Source: Winogradskyella sp. KYW1333 (GTDB lineage: Bacteria > Bacteroidota > Bacteroidia > Flavobacteriales > Flavobacteriaceae). Taken from it: a stretch of 64,000 nt of DNA. A program made the position numbers and the translations under genes. Under the pieces are notes generated by a model, which was given only the letters and a program-made list of their open reading frames with translations, did not search any database and was not told the origin of the DNA. This document shows, piece after piece, positions 51,143 through 59,902 of this stretch (its first letter is position 1; every line of letters begins with the position of its first letter). The stretch is from assembly GCF_003335675.1 (NCBI RefSeq), contig NZ_QPHL01000017.1, forward strand, positions 434,001-498,000, read 5' to 3'.

Positions 51143-54040
51143 TTAAAAGGTAAAATTTAATCCTAATACAACATCTCTAGTACGTGGATAGAAATTGTTT
51201 TCTATACCGTTTCCTATTTCTGGATCTAAACCATCATATTCAGTAATAACAAATAGGTTAGTAGCTGTTAATGATGCTCTTAACTTAACTTTTTCAAATG
51301 GAAGCGTATATCCAAGAGAAATATTATCTAATCTCACAAAATCGGCACGTTGTATGTATGCATCTGAGAATAAATTCTGTCCTGTGAAATTTGTGTCTAA
51401 TACACTATTGTGTGCATTGGCATTATAACCTGGTTGCCCAACAATAGCATTTAAGTTACCTCGGTCTGAAGCGACGTTATTATAAACGTAGTTTCCAAAA
51501 CTTCCTCTAAATGTGAAATTTAAATCTAAACTTTTATAACGGAAGTTATTAGTAAATCCAATAAATGCATCAGGTGTAGCTTTTTTGTAAGCTTGTCTGT
51601 CTGCTTCAGTAATTTGGTTGTCACCATTTACATCAACATATGCACCCTCAATTGGGTTTCCATCATTGTCATAAACTTGTCTAAATACAAAGAATGTAGA
51701 AGGGTCGTATCCTGGTTTCCAGATTTGAATATTGTTACCAACACCACCTGAAATTCCTCCTGTTTGTATAAAGAAATTAGGATCATCACTTAAGCTTAAC
51801 TTAGTGATTTCTTGCTCCTGGAATGTAACATTAAAGTTGGTATCCCAACCAAAGTCATCCTTTTGAGCAATAATTCCATTTAAACTAAACTCAATACCCT
51901 TACTTGTTATAGCACCAACATTTGTTGTGATTAAATCTGTAAGGTTAGAACCTGCAGGAACAGGTACAGTAGCTAAAAGGTCTTCAGTTTCTCTATAATA
52001 AGCATCAACTGTACCAGTTAATCTATTATTGAAAAGTCCAAAATCTAAAGCGACATTATACTGAGTTGTTTCTTCCCATTTTAAATTTTCATCAAATCCT
52101 TCCGGTCTTAATGTTTGAATAAAAATAGGTTCGCCATTTACATCAGTACCAAACTGAATAAATGCTGAATTATTTCTAGAAGGTGTGTAAAGTCCTAAGT
52201 AACCGTAATTCTGTCCAATTTCTTGCTGACCAGTTACACCCCAACCAGCTCTTACTTTTAAGTTAGAGAAGAATGAATCTTGCATAAAATCTTCATTCAT
52301 AACTTTCCAACCTAAAGAAACACCTGGGAAAGAACCCCAACGATTATCGTCACTGAATCTTGATGAGCCATCACGTCTAAAACTAGCTGAGATTAAATAC
52401 TTGTCAGCTATATCGAAACTTGCTCTGGCAAAATAAGATTCTAAAGCATTTCTATTAATGTCAGTATCAATTGTTATATTAGGACCAGAGGTGTTATCTA
52501 TATTAGACTGAATATAAAATTCTTGGAAAGCATGACCAGCAGTAATATCTAACGTTGTGTTTATAGATTCAACATTTTTCTTGTAGTTAAAGAAAAAGTC
52601 TAATGCTGTGTTTCTGTTTAGTCCGTCTGAAAAACCTCTAAAAGCAAATGCATCTGGATTATTTGGATTTGCAGGTCCAAATCTATATCCATCATTTTCA
52701 GCATAATCTATACCTGCGTTAAGATTGAATTTTAAATCCTTTAAGAACCAGAATCTATAATCAACATTAAAGTTAGAAATAACTCTTTTTATAGTTTGTC
52801 TGTCATTAGTGTTTTCTAATGTGAAAATTGGGTTTGCAGGTGCCAAAGGTGCTCCTAATTGAGTGTAATCACCATTTTCATCGAACACAGATTGAGTCGG
52901 ATCAAAAGCTACTGCCTGTCCAATTGCGCCACCATCTGCATAGTTGTATTCATCTTGAATTCCTTTTGCAACAAGGGTCAGCTTTAAATCATTATCCAGG
53001 AATCTATGTACAAAGGATGTATTGAATCCGTTTCTTTCATATAGATCTCCTAATAACGGACCTTCTTGAGAAACATGGTTAAAATTAACTCTAAAGTTAA
53101 AATTTTCGTAACCTTTTGAAGCTGTTATATTATGAATTGCTCCAATACCTGTAGTATATATTTTATCCTGCCAATCCGTATCAGAATTACCAAAAGTGGC
53201 TGGATCTACACCATTGTCTTCTGCCAGTTGTTTGTATTGGCTTGCATTTAAAACATCAACCTTGTTTGTTATTCTTCTGGTTGAAGCTTGTAAACTATAT
53301 TCAAATTGTAATGGCTGGTTGGTCGTCCCCTTTTTAGTTGTAATTAGGATTACACCGTTAGAAGCGCGAGAACCATAAATTGCTGTAGCAGATGCATCTT
53401 TTAAAACAATAAAGTCTTCAATGTCTGCTGGGTTAATTGCATTTAAAGCATTTCTACTTCCTTGTGATCCACCACGTTGATCAATTGGAAGGCCGTCGAT
53501 GACAATTAATGGATTGTTAGTAGCGGATAAAGATGCGCCACCACGAATTCTAATTTCTCCACCTTCACCTGCAGCACCTCCACCACTTGTTATACGAACA
53601 CCAGCAGCTTTACCAGCAATAAGTTGTTGCGGCGCTACGATTGCACCACGGTTAAACTCTTCATCGCCTACTTTTTCGACTGCACCAGTGGCATCTTGTT
53701 TAGTAGTAGAACCATAACCGATAAGTACAACTTCGTCCAATTGAGCAGCATCTTCTACGAGAGCAACATCAACTCTAGATTGTCCGTTGTAAACAATTTC
53801 TTGTGTTGTATAACCTAAATAAGAAACCACGATGGTTTCTCCTTGATTAATCTCTAAAGTGTAGTTTCCATCAAAATCTGTGGAAGTACCCCTAGATGTG
53901 CCTTTAATAATGACATTTACACCAGGTAAAGGCATTGCGTTTGCTTCATCTGTTACTGTACCTGAAACGGTTGATTGTGCCATAAAAATTGTGGGCACCA
54001 TTAAAAGGCAAAACAGTAAAGCATTAAAGATTGTTTTCAT
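51143..54040 (-). CDS. SusC/RagA-type TonB-dependent transporter
   Basis: This 965-residue outer-membrane importer of maltodextrins begins with a signal peptide (LFCLLMVPTIFMAQS). A carboxypeptidase-like CNA-B domain (about 22-100, GTVTDEANAMPLPGVNVIIK) and the TonB box/linker (VVLIGYGSTTKQDATGAV) follow. The plug domain shows GGEIRIRGGASLSATNNPLI and NPADIEDFIVLKDASATAIYG. A 22-strand barrel ends in TRDVVLGLNFTF. It is the first gene of the minus-strand arm (susC-susD-susE, then the amylase), with a 281-base region shared with the divergent lacI-type gene. Confidence 0.96.
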   Translation of the reverse strand: MKTIFNALLFCLLMVPTIFMAQSTVSGTVTDEANAMPLPGVNVIIKGTSRGTSTDFDGNYTLEINQGETIVVSYLGYTTQEIVYNGQSRVDVALVEDAAQLDEVVLIGYGSTTKQDATGAVEKVGDEEFNRGAIVAPQQLIAGKAAGVRITSGGGAAGEGGEIRIRGGASLSATNNPLIVIDGLPIDQRGGSQGSRNALNAINPADIEDFIVLKDASATAIYGSRASNGVILITTKKGTTNQPLQFEYSLQASTRRITNKVDVLNASQYKQLAEDNGVDPATFGNSDTDWQDKIYTTGIGAIHNITASKGYENFNFRVNFNHVSQEGPLLGDLYERNGFNTSFVHRFLDNDLKLTLVAKGIQDEYNYADGGAIGQAVAFDPTQSVFDENGDYTQLGAPLAPANPIFTLENTNDRQTIKRVISNFNVDYRFWFLKDLKFNLNAGIDYAENDGYRFGPANPNNPDAFAFRGFSDGLNRNTALDFFFNYKKNVESINTTLDITAGHAFQEFYIQSNIDNTSGPNITIDTDINRNALESYFARASFDIADKYLISASFRRDGSSRFSDDNRWGSFPGVSLGWKVMNEDFMQDSFFSNLKVRAGWGVTGQQEIGQNYGYLGLYTPSRNNSAFIQFGTDVNGEPIFIQTLRPEGFDENLKWEETTQYNVALDFGLFNNRLTGTVDAYYRETEDLLATVPVPAGSNLTDLITTNVGAITSKGIEFSLNGIIAQKDDFGWDTNFNVTFQEQEITKLSLSDDPNFFIQTGGISGGVGNNIQIWKPGYDPSTFFVFRQVYDNDGNPIEGAYVDVNGDNQITEADRQAYKKATPDAFIGFTNNFRYKSLDLNFTFRGSFGNYVYNNVASDRGNLNAIVGQPGYNANAHNSVLDTNFTGQNLFSDAYIQRADFVRLDNISLGYTLPFEKVKLRASLTATNLFVITEYDGLDPEIGNGIENNFYPRTRDVVLGLNFTF

Positions 54041-54076
54041 ACAGTATTTTTAAATTAATTGCTTTAGTTAATTGAT

Positions 54077-54093
54077 TTATATTTTCACTTCTC
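54077..54093. repeat. 17-bp element TTATATTTTCACTTCTC, copy 1
   Basis: It lies in the susC leader, 37 bases from the start codon. It is identical to 55424-55440 upstream of the MFS gene, a perfect 17-mer. Relative to gene direction it is inverted here compared with the other copy. It is likely a shared cis-element of the maltodextrin locus. Confidence 0.55.
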
Positions 54094-54151
54094 GTGCTAA
54101 ATCTATGTAAAATTACCGTTGTAGCGATGTTAAAAAACATGACATGTATTA

Positions 54152-54165
54152 CGAAAACGTTATAG
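54152..54165. promoter_or_regulatory. Putative LacI-family operator in the susC-lacI intergenic region
   Basis: CGAAAACGTTATAG has the AACGTT core with central CG and partial dyad symmetry (C.A.AACGTT.T.G). It lies between the divergent susC and the LacI-family gene, so the regulator encoded at 54322 is the obvious candidate to bind it. Confidence 0.55.
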
Positions 54166-54321
54166 TGTTAAAAACTTTTTAATTCTGTTTAACTCTATTA
54201 GAAATTTATTGAAAAAATGATAATATCTCAATTATTCAATGTTAAATTTAAAATCTGTCAACTGCTTTAAGATTTAATTTTAGATTATATTCGCCTTTGA
54301 GTACGATAATGTTACATAATT

Positions 54322-55368
54322 ATGAGGAGGAAAATTACCTTGAAACAAATTGCAAGAGAACTAGATGTTTCTATTTCTACAGTGTCAAAAGCACTTAAGG
54401 ATAGCCCGGAAATCAGTGAAGATACTAAGCAAAAAATCCAGGCTTTTGCTAAGCTCTATAATTACAGACCAAATAATATTGCATTAAGCCTTAAAAATAG
54501 AAAGACAAATACTATTGGTATTATAATTCCTGAGATTGTACATCATTTCTTTTCAAAGGTAATTCGAGGTGTAGAACTCGTGGCCAACCAAAGAGGTTAT
54601 AACGTGATTATTGGACTTTCTAATGAATCATTCTCAAAGGAAGTTATTAATATGGAGATGTTGGCGAATGGGAGTATTGATGGTTTTATCATTTCAATTT
54701 CTAAAGAAACTCAACAACTTCAGGATTACCATCATTTCAATGAAACAATGAATCAGGGAATGCCTATAGTAATGTTTGATCGTGTGGTATCTGATATAAA
54801 TTGTGATAAAGTTGTGGTCAATGACTTTAATGGTGCTAAAAGAGCGGTAGAAAAGTTAATTGAGAATAAATGCGAAAACATTGCCTTAATAACAACCAAA
54901 GACTATGTTAGTGTTGGTAAGTTACGAACACAAGGTTATTTAGATGCCCTTCAAGATCACAATATTACTCCCGAAGCGGATCTTATCCTAAAAATGGGTG
55001 ATACACCTGACTATGAAGAAAATCTTGAAATTTTAGAATCGGAAATTGAACAACTTTTCAAAACTAACCCTAAGATTGACGGTGTATTTGCCGTTAATGA
55101 ATTGTATGCTTTATATGCTATGAAAGTTGCGCGTAAACTTGGTTTAGATGTGCCAAACAATGTTCAGGTAATTGGTTTTACGGATGGTGTTTTGTCAAAA
55201 CACGCAACACCAAGTCTAACAACTGTTAGCCAACATGCACAGCAAATGGGCGAGAAGGCTGCTCACCTTTTAATTGATAAATTAGAATCTGAAAATACAG
55301 ATATTGAAGAACAGTTTCAAACAGTTATAATTACTACGGATCTTGTTGAAAGAGAATCAACGAAATAA
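54322..55368 (+). CDS. LacI-family transcriptional regulator
   Basis: This 348-residue regulator has an N-terminal helix-turn-helix (ITLKQIARELDVSISTVSKALKD, then SEDTKQKIQAFAKLYNYRPN) and a periplasmic-binding-protein-like effector domain (TIGIIIPEIVHHFFSKVIRG, VFAVNELYALYAM, TPSLTTVSQHAQQMGEKAA). It is encoded between the sus arm and the intracellular maltose arm and probably responds to maltose or a derivative. It has its own promoter and is followed 130 bases later by the MFS gene. Confidence 0.95.
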   Translation: MRRKITLKQIARELDVSISTVSKALKDSPEISEDTKQKIQAFAKLYNYRPNNIALSLKNRKTNTIGIIIPEIVHHFFSKVIRGVELVANQRGYNVIIGLSNESFSKEVINMEMLANGSIDGFIISISKETQQLQDYHHFNETMNQGMPIVMFDRVVSDINCDKVVVNDFNGAKRAVEKLIENKCENIALITTKDYVSVGKLRTQGYLDALQDHNITPEADLILKMGDTPDYEENLEILESEIEQLFKTNPKIDGVFAVNELYALYAMKVARKLGLDVPNNVQVIGFTDGVLSKHATPSLTTVSQHAQQMGEKAAHLLIDKLESENTDIEEQFQTVIITTDLVERESTK

Positions 55369-55423
55369 AATATTGGTATTGTCAATTTAAAAAAATAACT
55401 ATATTTACCAACTGAATCAAAAC

Positions 55424-55440
55424 TTATATTTTCACTTCTC
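55424..55440. repeat. 17-bp element TTATATTTTCACTTCTC, copy 2
   Basis: This is an identical 17-mer to 54077-54093, placed 59 bases upstream of the MFS start codon. It may be the binding site of a shared activator or part of both leaders. Confidence 0.55.
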
Positions 55441-55498
55441 TTTTAAGTTTTGATGAGTTATAGCTTGTCAGAATAGTATTAAGTTAAACATACTATTA

Positions 55499-56848
55499 AT
55501 GAAAAAGCGTAGATTAAGCTTTTGGGAAATTTGGAATTTAAGTTTCGGTTTTCTAGGAGTACAGATGGGTTTCGCCCTTCAAAATGCTAATGCGAGTAGA
55601 ATACTTCAAATTTTCGGAGCCGATGTTCACGAACTTTCATGGTTTTGGATTGTCGCACCTTTAACAGGATTAATTGTTCAACCCATAATCGGTCACTATA
55701 GTGATAGAACATGGACAAAACTAGGTAGAAGAAGACCATATTTCGTAGTCGGTGCTATTCTAGCATCACTTGGCCTCATCTTAATGCCAAATTCAGATAT
55801 GTTTACTGCATTTATGCCAGCTTTATGGGTTGGAGCAGGTATGTTAATGATAATGGATGCCTCATTTAACATTGCTATGGAGCCATTTAGAGCTCTTGTT
55901 GCAGATGTGTTACCTTCAGACCAAAGAACACTTGGTTATAGCGTTCAAACAATTTTAATTGGTATTGGAGCTGTAATAGGTTCTTGGCTACCATATGTTT
56001 TGACCAACTGGTTTAGGGTTACAAATGAAGCATCGGTTGGTGAAGTGCCTCTTAATTTATTATTATCATTTTTTATTGGTGCAGTTGTACTTATTGGCAG
56101 TATTTTGGTAACAGTTATTACTACTAAAGAATATTCACCCGAAGAAATGGCATTAATTCATGCCTCAGAAAGAGAAGAGGAGGTTGAAGAAGAATCGTCT
56201 AGTCTTTTAAATATTTTCTCAGATTTTGCCAAAATGCCAGAAACCATGAAACAATTGGCTTGGGTTCAATTCTTTTCTTGGTTTGGATTATTTGGTATGT
56301 GGGTTTTTGCCACACCTGCAATTGCATCACATATTTATGGACTAGATATTACCGACACCCATAGTAAAGGATTTCAGGATGCTGGTGATTGGGTTGGGAT
56401 ATTATTTGGTGTTTATAATCTGGTATCTGCCATATATGCATTCTTTCTGCCAGCAATTGCTAAAAAAATTAGCCGTAAAAAAACACATTCCTATTCACTA
56501 ATCATAGGTGCTTTAGGGTTGTTGTCATTATATATATTACCAGATAAAAATTGGTTAATATTATCTATGGTAGGAGTTGGTATAGCTTGGGCAAGTATTC
56601 TTGCAATGCCATATGCTATATTAGCTGGCTCCATACCAGCAAGAAAAATGGGAGTTTACATGGGAATATTTAATTTCTTCATTGTTCTTCCACAAATACT
56701 GAATGCCCTTATTGGCGGACCCATGGTTAAATATCTATACAACGACAGACCAATTTTTGCATTGGTTTTAAGTGGTGTGTCATTTATTATTGCTGCACTT
56801 CTAGTTTCTAGAGTGAAGGATGTTGATGATACTGTTGTTGAAAATTAA
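55499..56848 (+). CDS. MFS maltose-type sugar transporter (SLC45/GPH-like)
   Basis: This 449-residue inner-membrane symporter has 12 predicted transmembrane segments. The N-terminal FWEIWNLSFGFLGVQMGFALQ region (in parts) and the loop HYSDRTWTKLGRRRPYFVVG, as well as the second half (ILAGSIPARKMGVYMGIFNF), match SLC45-type sucrose/maltose transporters. It is the first gene of the operon MFS-pgmB-GH65-GH13-esterase, so maltose or maltodextrin is the likely cargo. Confidence 0.9.
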   Translation: MKKRRLSFWEIWNLSFGFLGVQMGFALQNANASRILQIFGADVHELSWFWIVAPLTGLIVQPIIGHYSDRTWTKLGRRRPYFVVGAILASLGLILMPNSDMFTAFMPALWVGAGMLMIMDASFNIAMEPFRALVADVLPSDQRTLGYSVQTILIGIGAVIGSWLPYVLTNWFRVTNEASVGEVPLNLLLSFFIGAVVLIGSILVTVITTKEYSPEEMALIHASEREEEVEEESSSLLNIFSDFAKMPETMKQLAWVQFFSWFGLFGMWVFATPAIASHIYGLDITDTHSKGFQDAGDWVGILFGVYNLVSAIYAFFLPAIAKKISRKKTHSYSLIIGALGLLSLYILPDKNWLILSMVGVGIAWASILAMPYAILAGSIPARKMGVYMGIFNFFIVLPQILNALIGGPMVKYLYNDRPIFALVLSGVSFIIAALLVSRVKDVDDTVVEN

Positions 56849-56858
56849 AAGTTTATAA

Positions 56859-57515
56859 ATGAATAAAAAAGGATTCATATTCGATCTTGATGGTGTCATA
56901 GTAGACACAGCAAAATACCATTATTTGGCCTGGAAAGAATTGGCCAATAGTTTGGGTATTGATTTTACAGAAAAAGAAAACGAACAACTTAAAGGCGTAA
57001 GCAGAGTTAGGTCTCTAGAAAAGATTTTATCTTGGGGAAATAAAACCTTGCCTCAGGATGAGTTTACTCGACTTATGGCAACAAAAAATGATGAATATTT
57101 ATCTTATATCAATAAAATGAATGAGTCTGAGTTATTACCAGAAGTGAAAGATAGGCTTACATTTATTAAGAATAAAAAACAAGGAATAGCATTAGGGTCT
57201 GCAAGTAAAAATGCACGTTATATAATAGAGAAAGTTGATGTAAAAGATATGTTTGATGCCGTTGTAGATGGTACTGATGTAAGTAAGGCCAAACCAGATC
57301 CAGAGGTCTTTTTAATCGCTGCTAAACTTTTAAATATAGAGCCAGAAAACTGTATTGTTTTTGAAGATTCAGTCGCAGGAGTCCAAGCTGCAAATACCGC
57401 GAAAATGATTTCAATAGGTATTGGAAGCGAAGAGGTTTTAGGAGAAGCAGATTATGTCTTTAAAGACTTTACTGAGATTTCAGAAAAATTTATAAATACA
57501 CTAATTAATAATTAA
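56859..57515 (+). CDS. pgmB: Beta-phosphoglucomutase
   Basis: This 218-residue HAD-superfamily enzyme converts beta-glucose 1-phosphate to glucose 6-phosphate. It has the nucleophile motif FDLDGVIVDTAKYHYLAW, the substrate-specificity region LKGVSRVRSLEKIL, GSASKNARYI and KAKPDPEVF. It lies 10 bases after the MFS gene and 36 before the GH65 gene, the textbook partner that makes beta-glucose 1-phosphate from maltose. Confidence 0.95.
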   Translation: MNKKGFIFDLDGVIVDTAKYHYLAWKELANSLGIDFTEKENEQLKGVSRVRSLEKILSWGNKTLPQDEFTRLMATKNDEYLSYINKMNESELLPEVKDRLTFIKNKKQGIALGSASKNARYIIEKVDVKDMFDAVVDGTDVSKAKPDPEVFLIAAKLLNIEPENCIVFEDSVAGVQAANTAKMISIGIGSEEVLGEADYVFKDFTEISEKFINTLINN

Positions 57516-57519
57516 AATC

Positions 57520-57539
57520 GAATGCATTTTATAGCATTC
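57520..57539 (+). other. Intercistronic hairpin between pgmB and GH65
   Basis: A 6-bp stem (GAATGC / GCATTC) with an 8-base loop and no T tract; possibly an mRNA-processing or stability element. Weak. Confidence 0.3.
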
Positions 57540-57551
57540 AAAGAAATATAA

Positions 57552-59858
57552 ATGAATTTAGATTATATCATACCTAACGAATGGTCAATCATAGAAGAAG
57601 GATTCAATCCAGATAATGTAAAAGCATCAGAAAGTATATTCAGTATTGGTAATGGAGCCATGGGGCAACGTGCCAATTTTGAAGAACACTATTCTGGGCC
57701 AACATTTCAAGGAAGTTATATTGCCGGCGTTTACTATCCAGACAAAACACGTGTAGGCTGGTGGAAAAATGGTTATCCAGAATATTTTGCAAAGGTTTTA
57801 AATGCGCCTAGTTGGATTGGAATTGATGTTAATGTCAATGGTGAGCAAATCGATTTGTATTCCTGTAAAAAAGTGGAAAATTTCAGAAGGGAATTGAATA
57901 TGAAGGAAGGTTTGCTCTTAAGAAGCTTTAAGTACACCCTGCATAATGGTGGTGAGATTCAGGTCAATACAAAACGCTTTTTAAGTTTAGAATTGGATGA
58001 AATTGGAGCTATAGAATATTCAATAACACCACTAAATATTGATGCAGATCTTGTAATTACACCATATATAGATGGGGCAATTACTAATGAAGACTCAAAC
58101 TGGGATGATAAATTTTGGAATATTTCAAATTTAGTGGTTGAAAACGACCAGGCATTTATAGAAGCACAGACTATGAAAACCAACTTTCATACCTGTACAT
58201 TTATGCAATCAGAATGTCTTGTCAACGATCAAAACGCAGGTTTGCAACCACAAGTGATTGAGACTGATAATAAGATCAGTTTCATTTATAATATTTCAGT
58301 TAAGCAACAAGAAGTGTTTTCAATCCATAAATTTGGCGGTTATACTTCGGGTAGAAACCATGATAAAGATGCTTTAATTGCAGAGACAAAAGTTGCTTTG
58401 GCCAAAGCAACTCAAGCTGGGTTTTCACAATTACTAAGTAATCAAAAGAAATCATGGGCTAAAATTTGGGACATGGCTGATATTACTATTAATGGTGATG
58501 TTAAGGCACAGCAAGGTATTCGATTTAATATTTTTCATTTAAATCAAACATATTTAGGGACTGACCCAAAACTTAACATTGGACCTAAAGGATTTACTGG
58601 TGAGAAATATGGAGGAAGCACCTATTGGGATACAGAAGCCTATTGCATTCCTTTTTATATGTCTACCAAAGATCAGAGCGTTGCAAGAAACTTACTAACG
58701 TATAGATATAAACATTTAGAAAAGGCCATTAAAAATGCAGAAAAACTAGGTTTTAGTAATGGTGCTGCATTATACCCAATGGTAACCATGAATGGAGAGG
58801 AGTGCCACAACGAATGGGAAATTACTTTTGAGGAAATTCATAGAAATGGAGCAATAGCCTTTGCAATTTATAACTACCATAGATATACAGGAGATTACAG
58901 TTATATTCCAGAAATGGGACTAGAGGTTCTTATTGGCATTGCAAGGTTCTGGCATCAAAGAGCCACTTATTCTGCAGAAAAAAACAAGTATGTCATTCTT
59001 GGCGTTACCGGTCCTAATGAGTATGAGAATAACGTTAATAATAACTGGTATACAAATTATATTGCCCAATGGTGTATAAATTATACAGTTGAAAACATAG
59101 AAAAGATAGAATCAGAATTCACCACTGATTTCACAAGGATTTTGAATAAAGTAAAATTATCTAAAGCTGAAATTTCAGAATGGAAATCTGTAGCTGATAA
59201 TATGTATTTCCCTTATTCAGAAGATCATAATGTATTTCTTCAACAAGATGGTTTTTTAGATAAAGAATTGATAACTGTAGCTGATTTAGATAAGTCGCAA
59301 CGACCGATAAATCAAAAATGGTCCTGGGACAGAATATTGCGTTCACCATATATCAAACAAGCAGATACCTTGCAAGGATTTTATTTTTTTGAAGATCATT
59401 TTTCTAAAGAGGAATTAGGGCGTCATTTTGATTTTTATGAACCATTTACTGTGCACGAGAGTTCCTTGTCACCATGTGTACATAGTATCCAAGCGGCCAA
59501 ATTAGATAGAATGGAACAGGCATATACCTTTTATTTAAGAACATCAAGATTAGATTTAGATGATTATAATCATGAAGTGCATGAAGGACTACATATTACA
59601 TCAATGGCTGGTACATGGATGAGTATAGTTGAAGGTTTTGGAGGTATGCGAGTTAGAAATAATCAGCTGACATTTGAACCAAAAATCCCTGAGCAATGGG
59701 ATGGCTATTCATTCAATGTAAATTTTAGAAATCAAATAATAAAGGTAATTGTGAATCAAAACGAAACACATTTTGAATTAGAAGGAGATGAAGATTTACA
59801 AATTATAGTGGATGAAAAGGAAGTAACAATAACACCGAATAATTTGGTGACTGTTTAA
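57552..59858 (+). CDS. GH65 maltose phosphorylase-type enzyme
   Basis: This 768-residue cytosolic phosphorylase is expected to split maltose with phosphate into glucose and beta-glucose 1-phosphate. The N-terminal beta-sandwich is visible (SIFSIGNGAMGQRANFEEHY), and the barrel shows YGGSTYWDTEAYCIPFYM. The catalytic Glu region is VTGPNEYENNVNNNWYTNY, and the end shows EVHEGLHITSMAGTWMSIVEGFGG. It has no signal peptide, in line with a cytosolic role with the neighbouring pgmB. Related specificities (trehalose, kojibiose phosphorylase) cannot be excluded from motifs alone. Confidence 0.92.
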   Translation: MNLDYIIPNEWSIIEEGFNPDNVKASESIFSIGNGAMGQRANFEEHYSGPTFQGSYIAGVYYPDKTRVGWWKNGYPEYFAKVLNAPSWIGIDVNVNGEQIDLYSCKKVENFRRELNMKEGLLLRSFKYTLHNGGEIQVNTKRFLSLELDEIGAIEYSITPLNIDADLVITPYIDGAITNEDSNWDDKFWNISNLVVENDQAFIEAQTMKTNFHTCTFMQSECLVNDQNAGLQPQVIETDNKISFIYNISVKQQEVFSIHKFGGYTSGRNHDKDALIAETKVALAKATQAGFSQLLSNQKKSWAKIWDMADITINGDVKAQQGIRFNIFHLNQTYLGTDPKLNIGPKGFTGEKYGGSTYWDTEAYCIPFYMSTKDQSVARNLLTYRYKHLEKAIKNAEKLGFSNGAALYPMVTMNGEECHNEWEITFEEIHRNGAIAFAIYNYHRYTGDYSYIPEMGLEVLIGIARFWHQRATYSAEKNKYVILGVTGPNEYENNVNNNWYTNYIAQWCINYTVENIEKIESEFTTDFTRILNKVKLSKAEISEWKSVADNMYFPYSEDHNVFLQQDGFLDKELITVADLDKSQRPINQKWSWDRILRSPYIKQADTLQGFYFFEDHFSKEELGRHFDFYEPFTVHESSLSPCVHSIQAAKLDRMEQAYTFYLRTSRLDLDDYNHEVHEGLHITSMAGTWMSIVEGFGGMRVRNNQLTFEPKIPEQWDGYSFNVNFRNQIIKVIVNQNETHFELEGDEDLQIIVDEKEVTITPNNLVTV

Positions 59859-59902
59859 TTGTAATTATTACGCCTCAAAAATTTATTTAAAAAATTAGAC
59901 GT

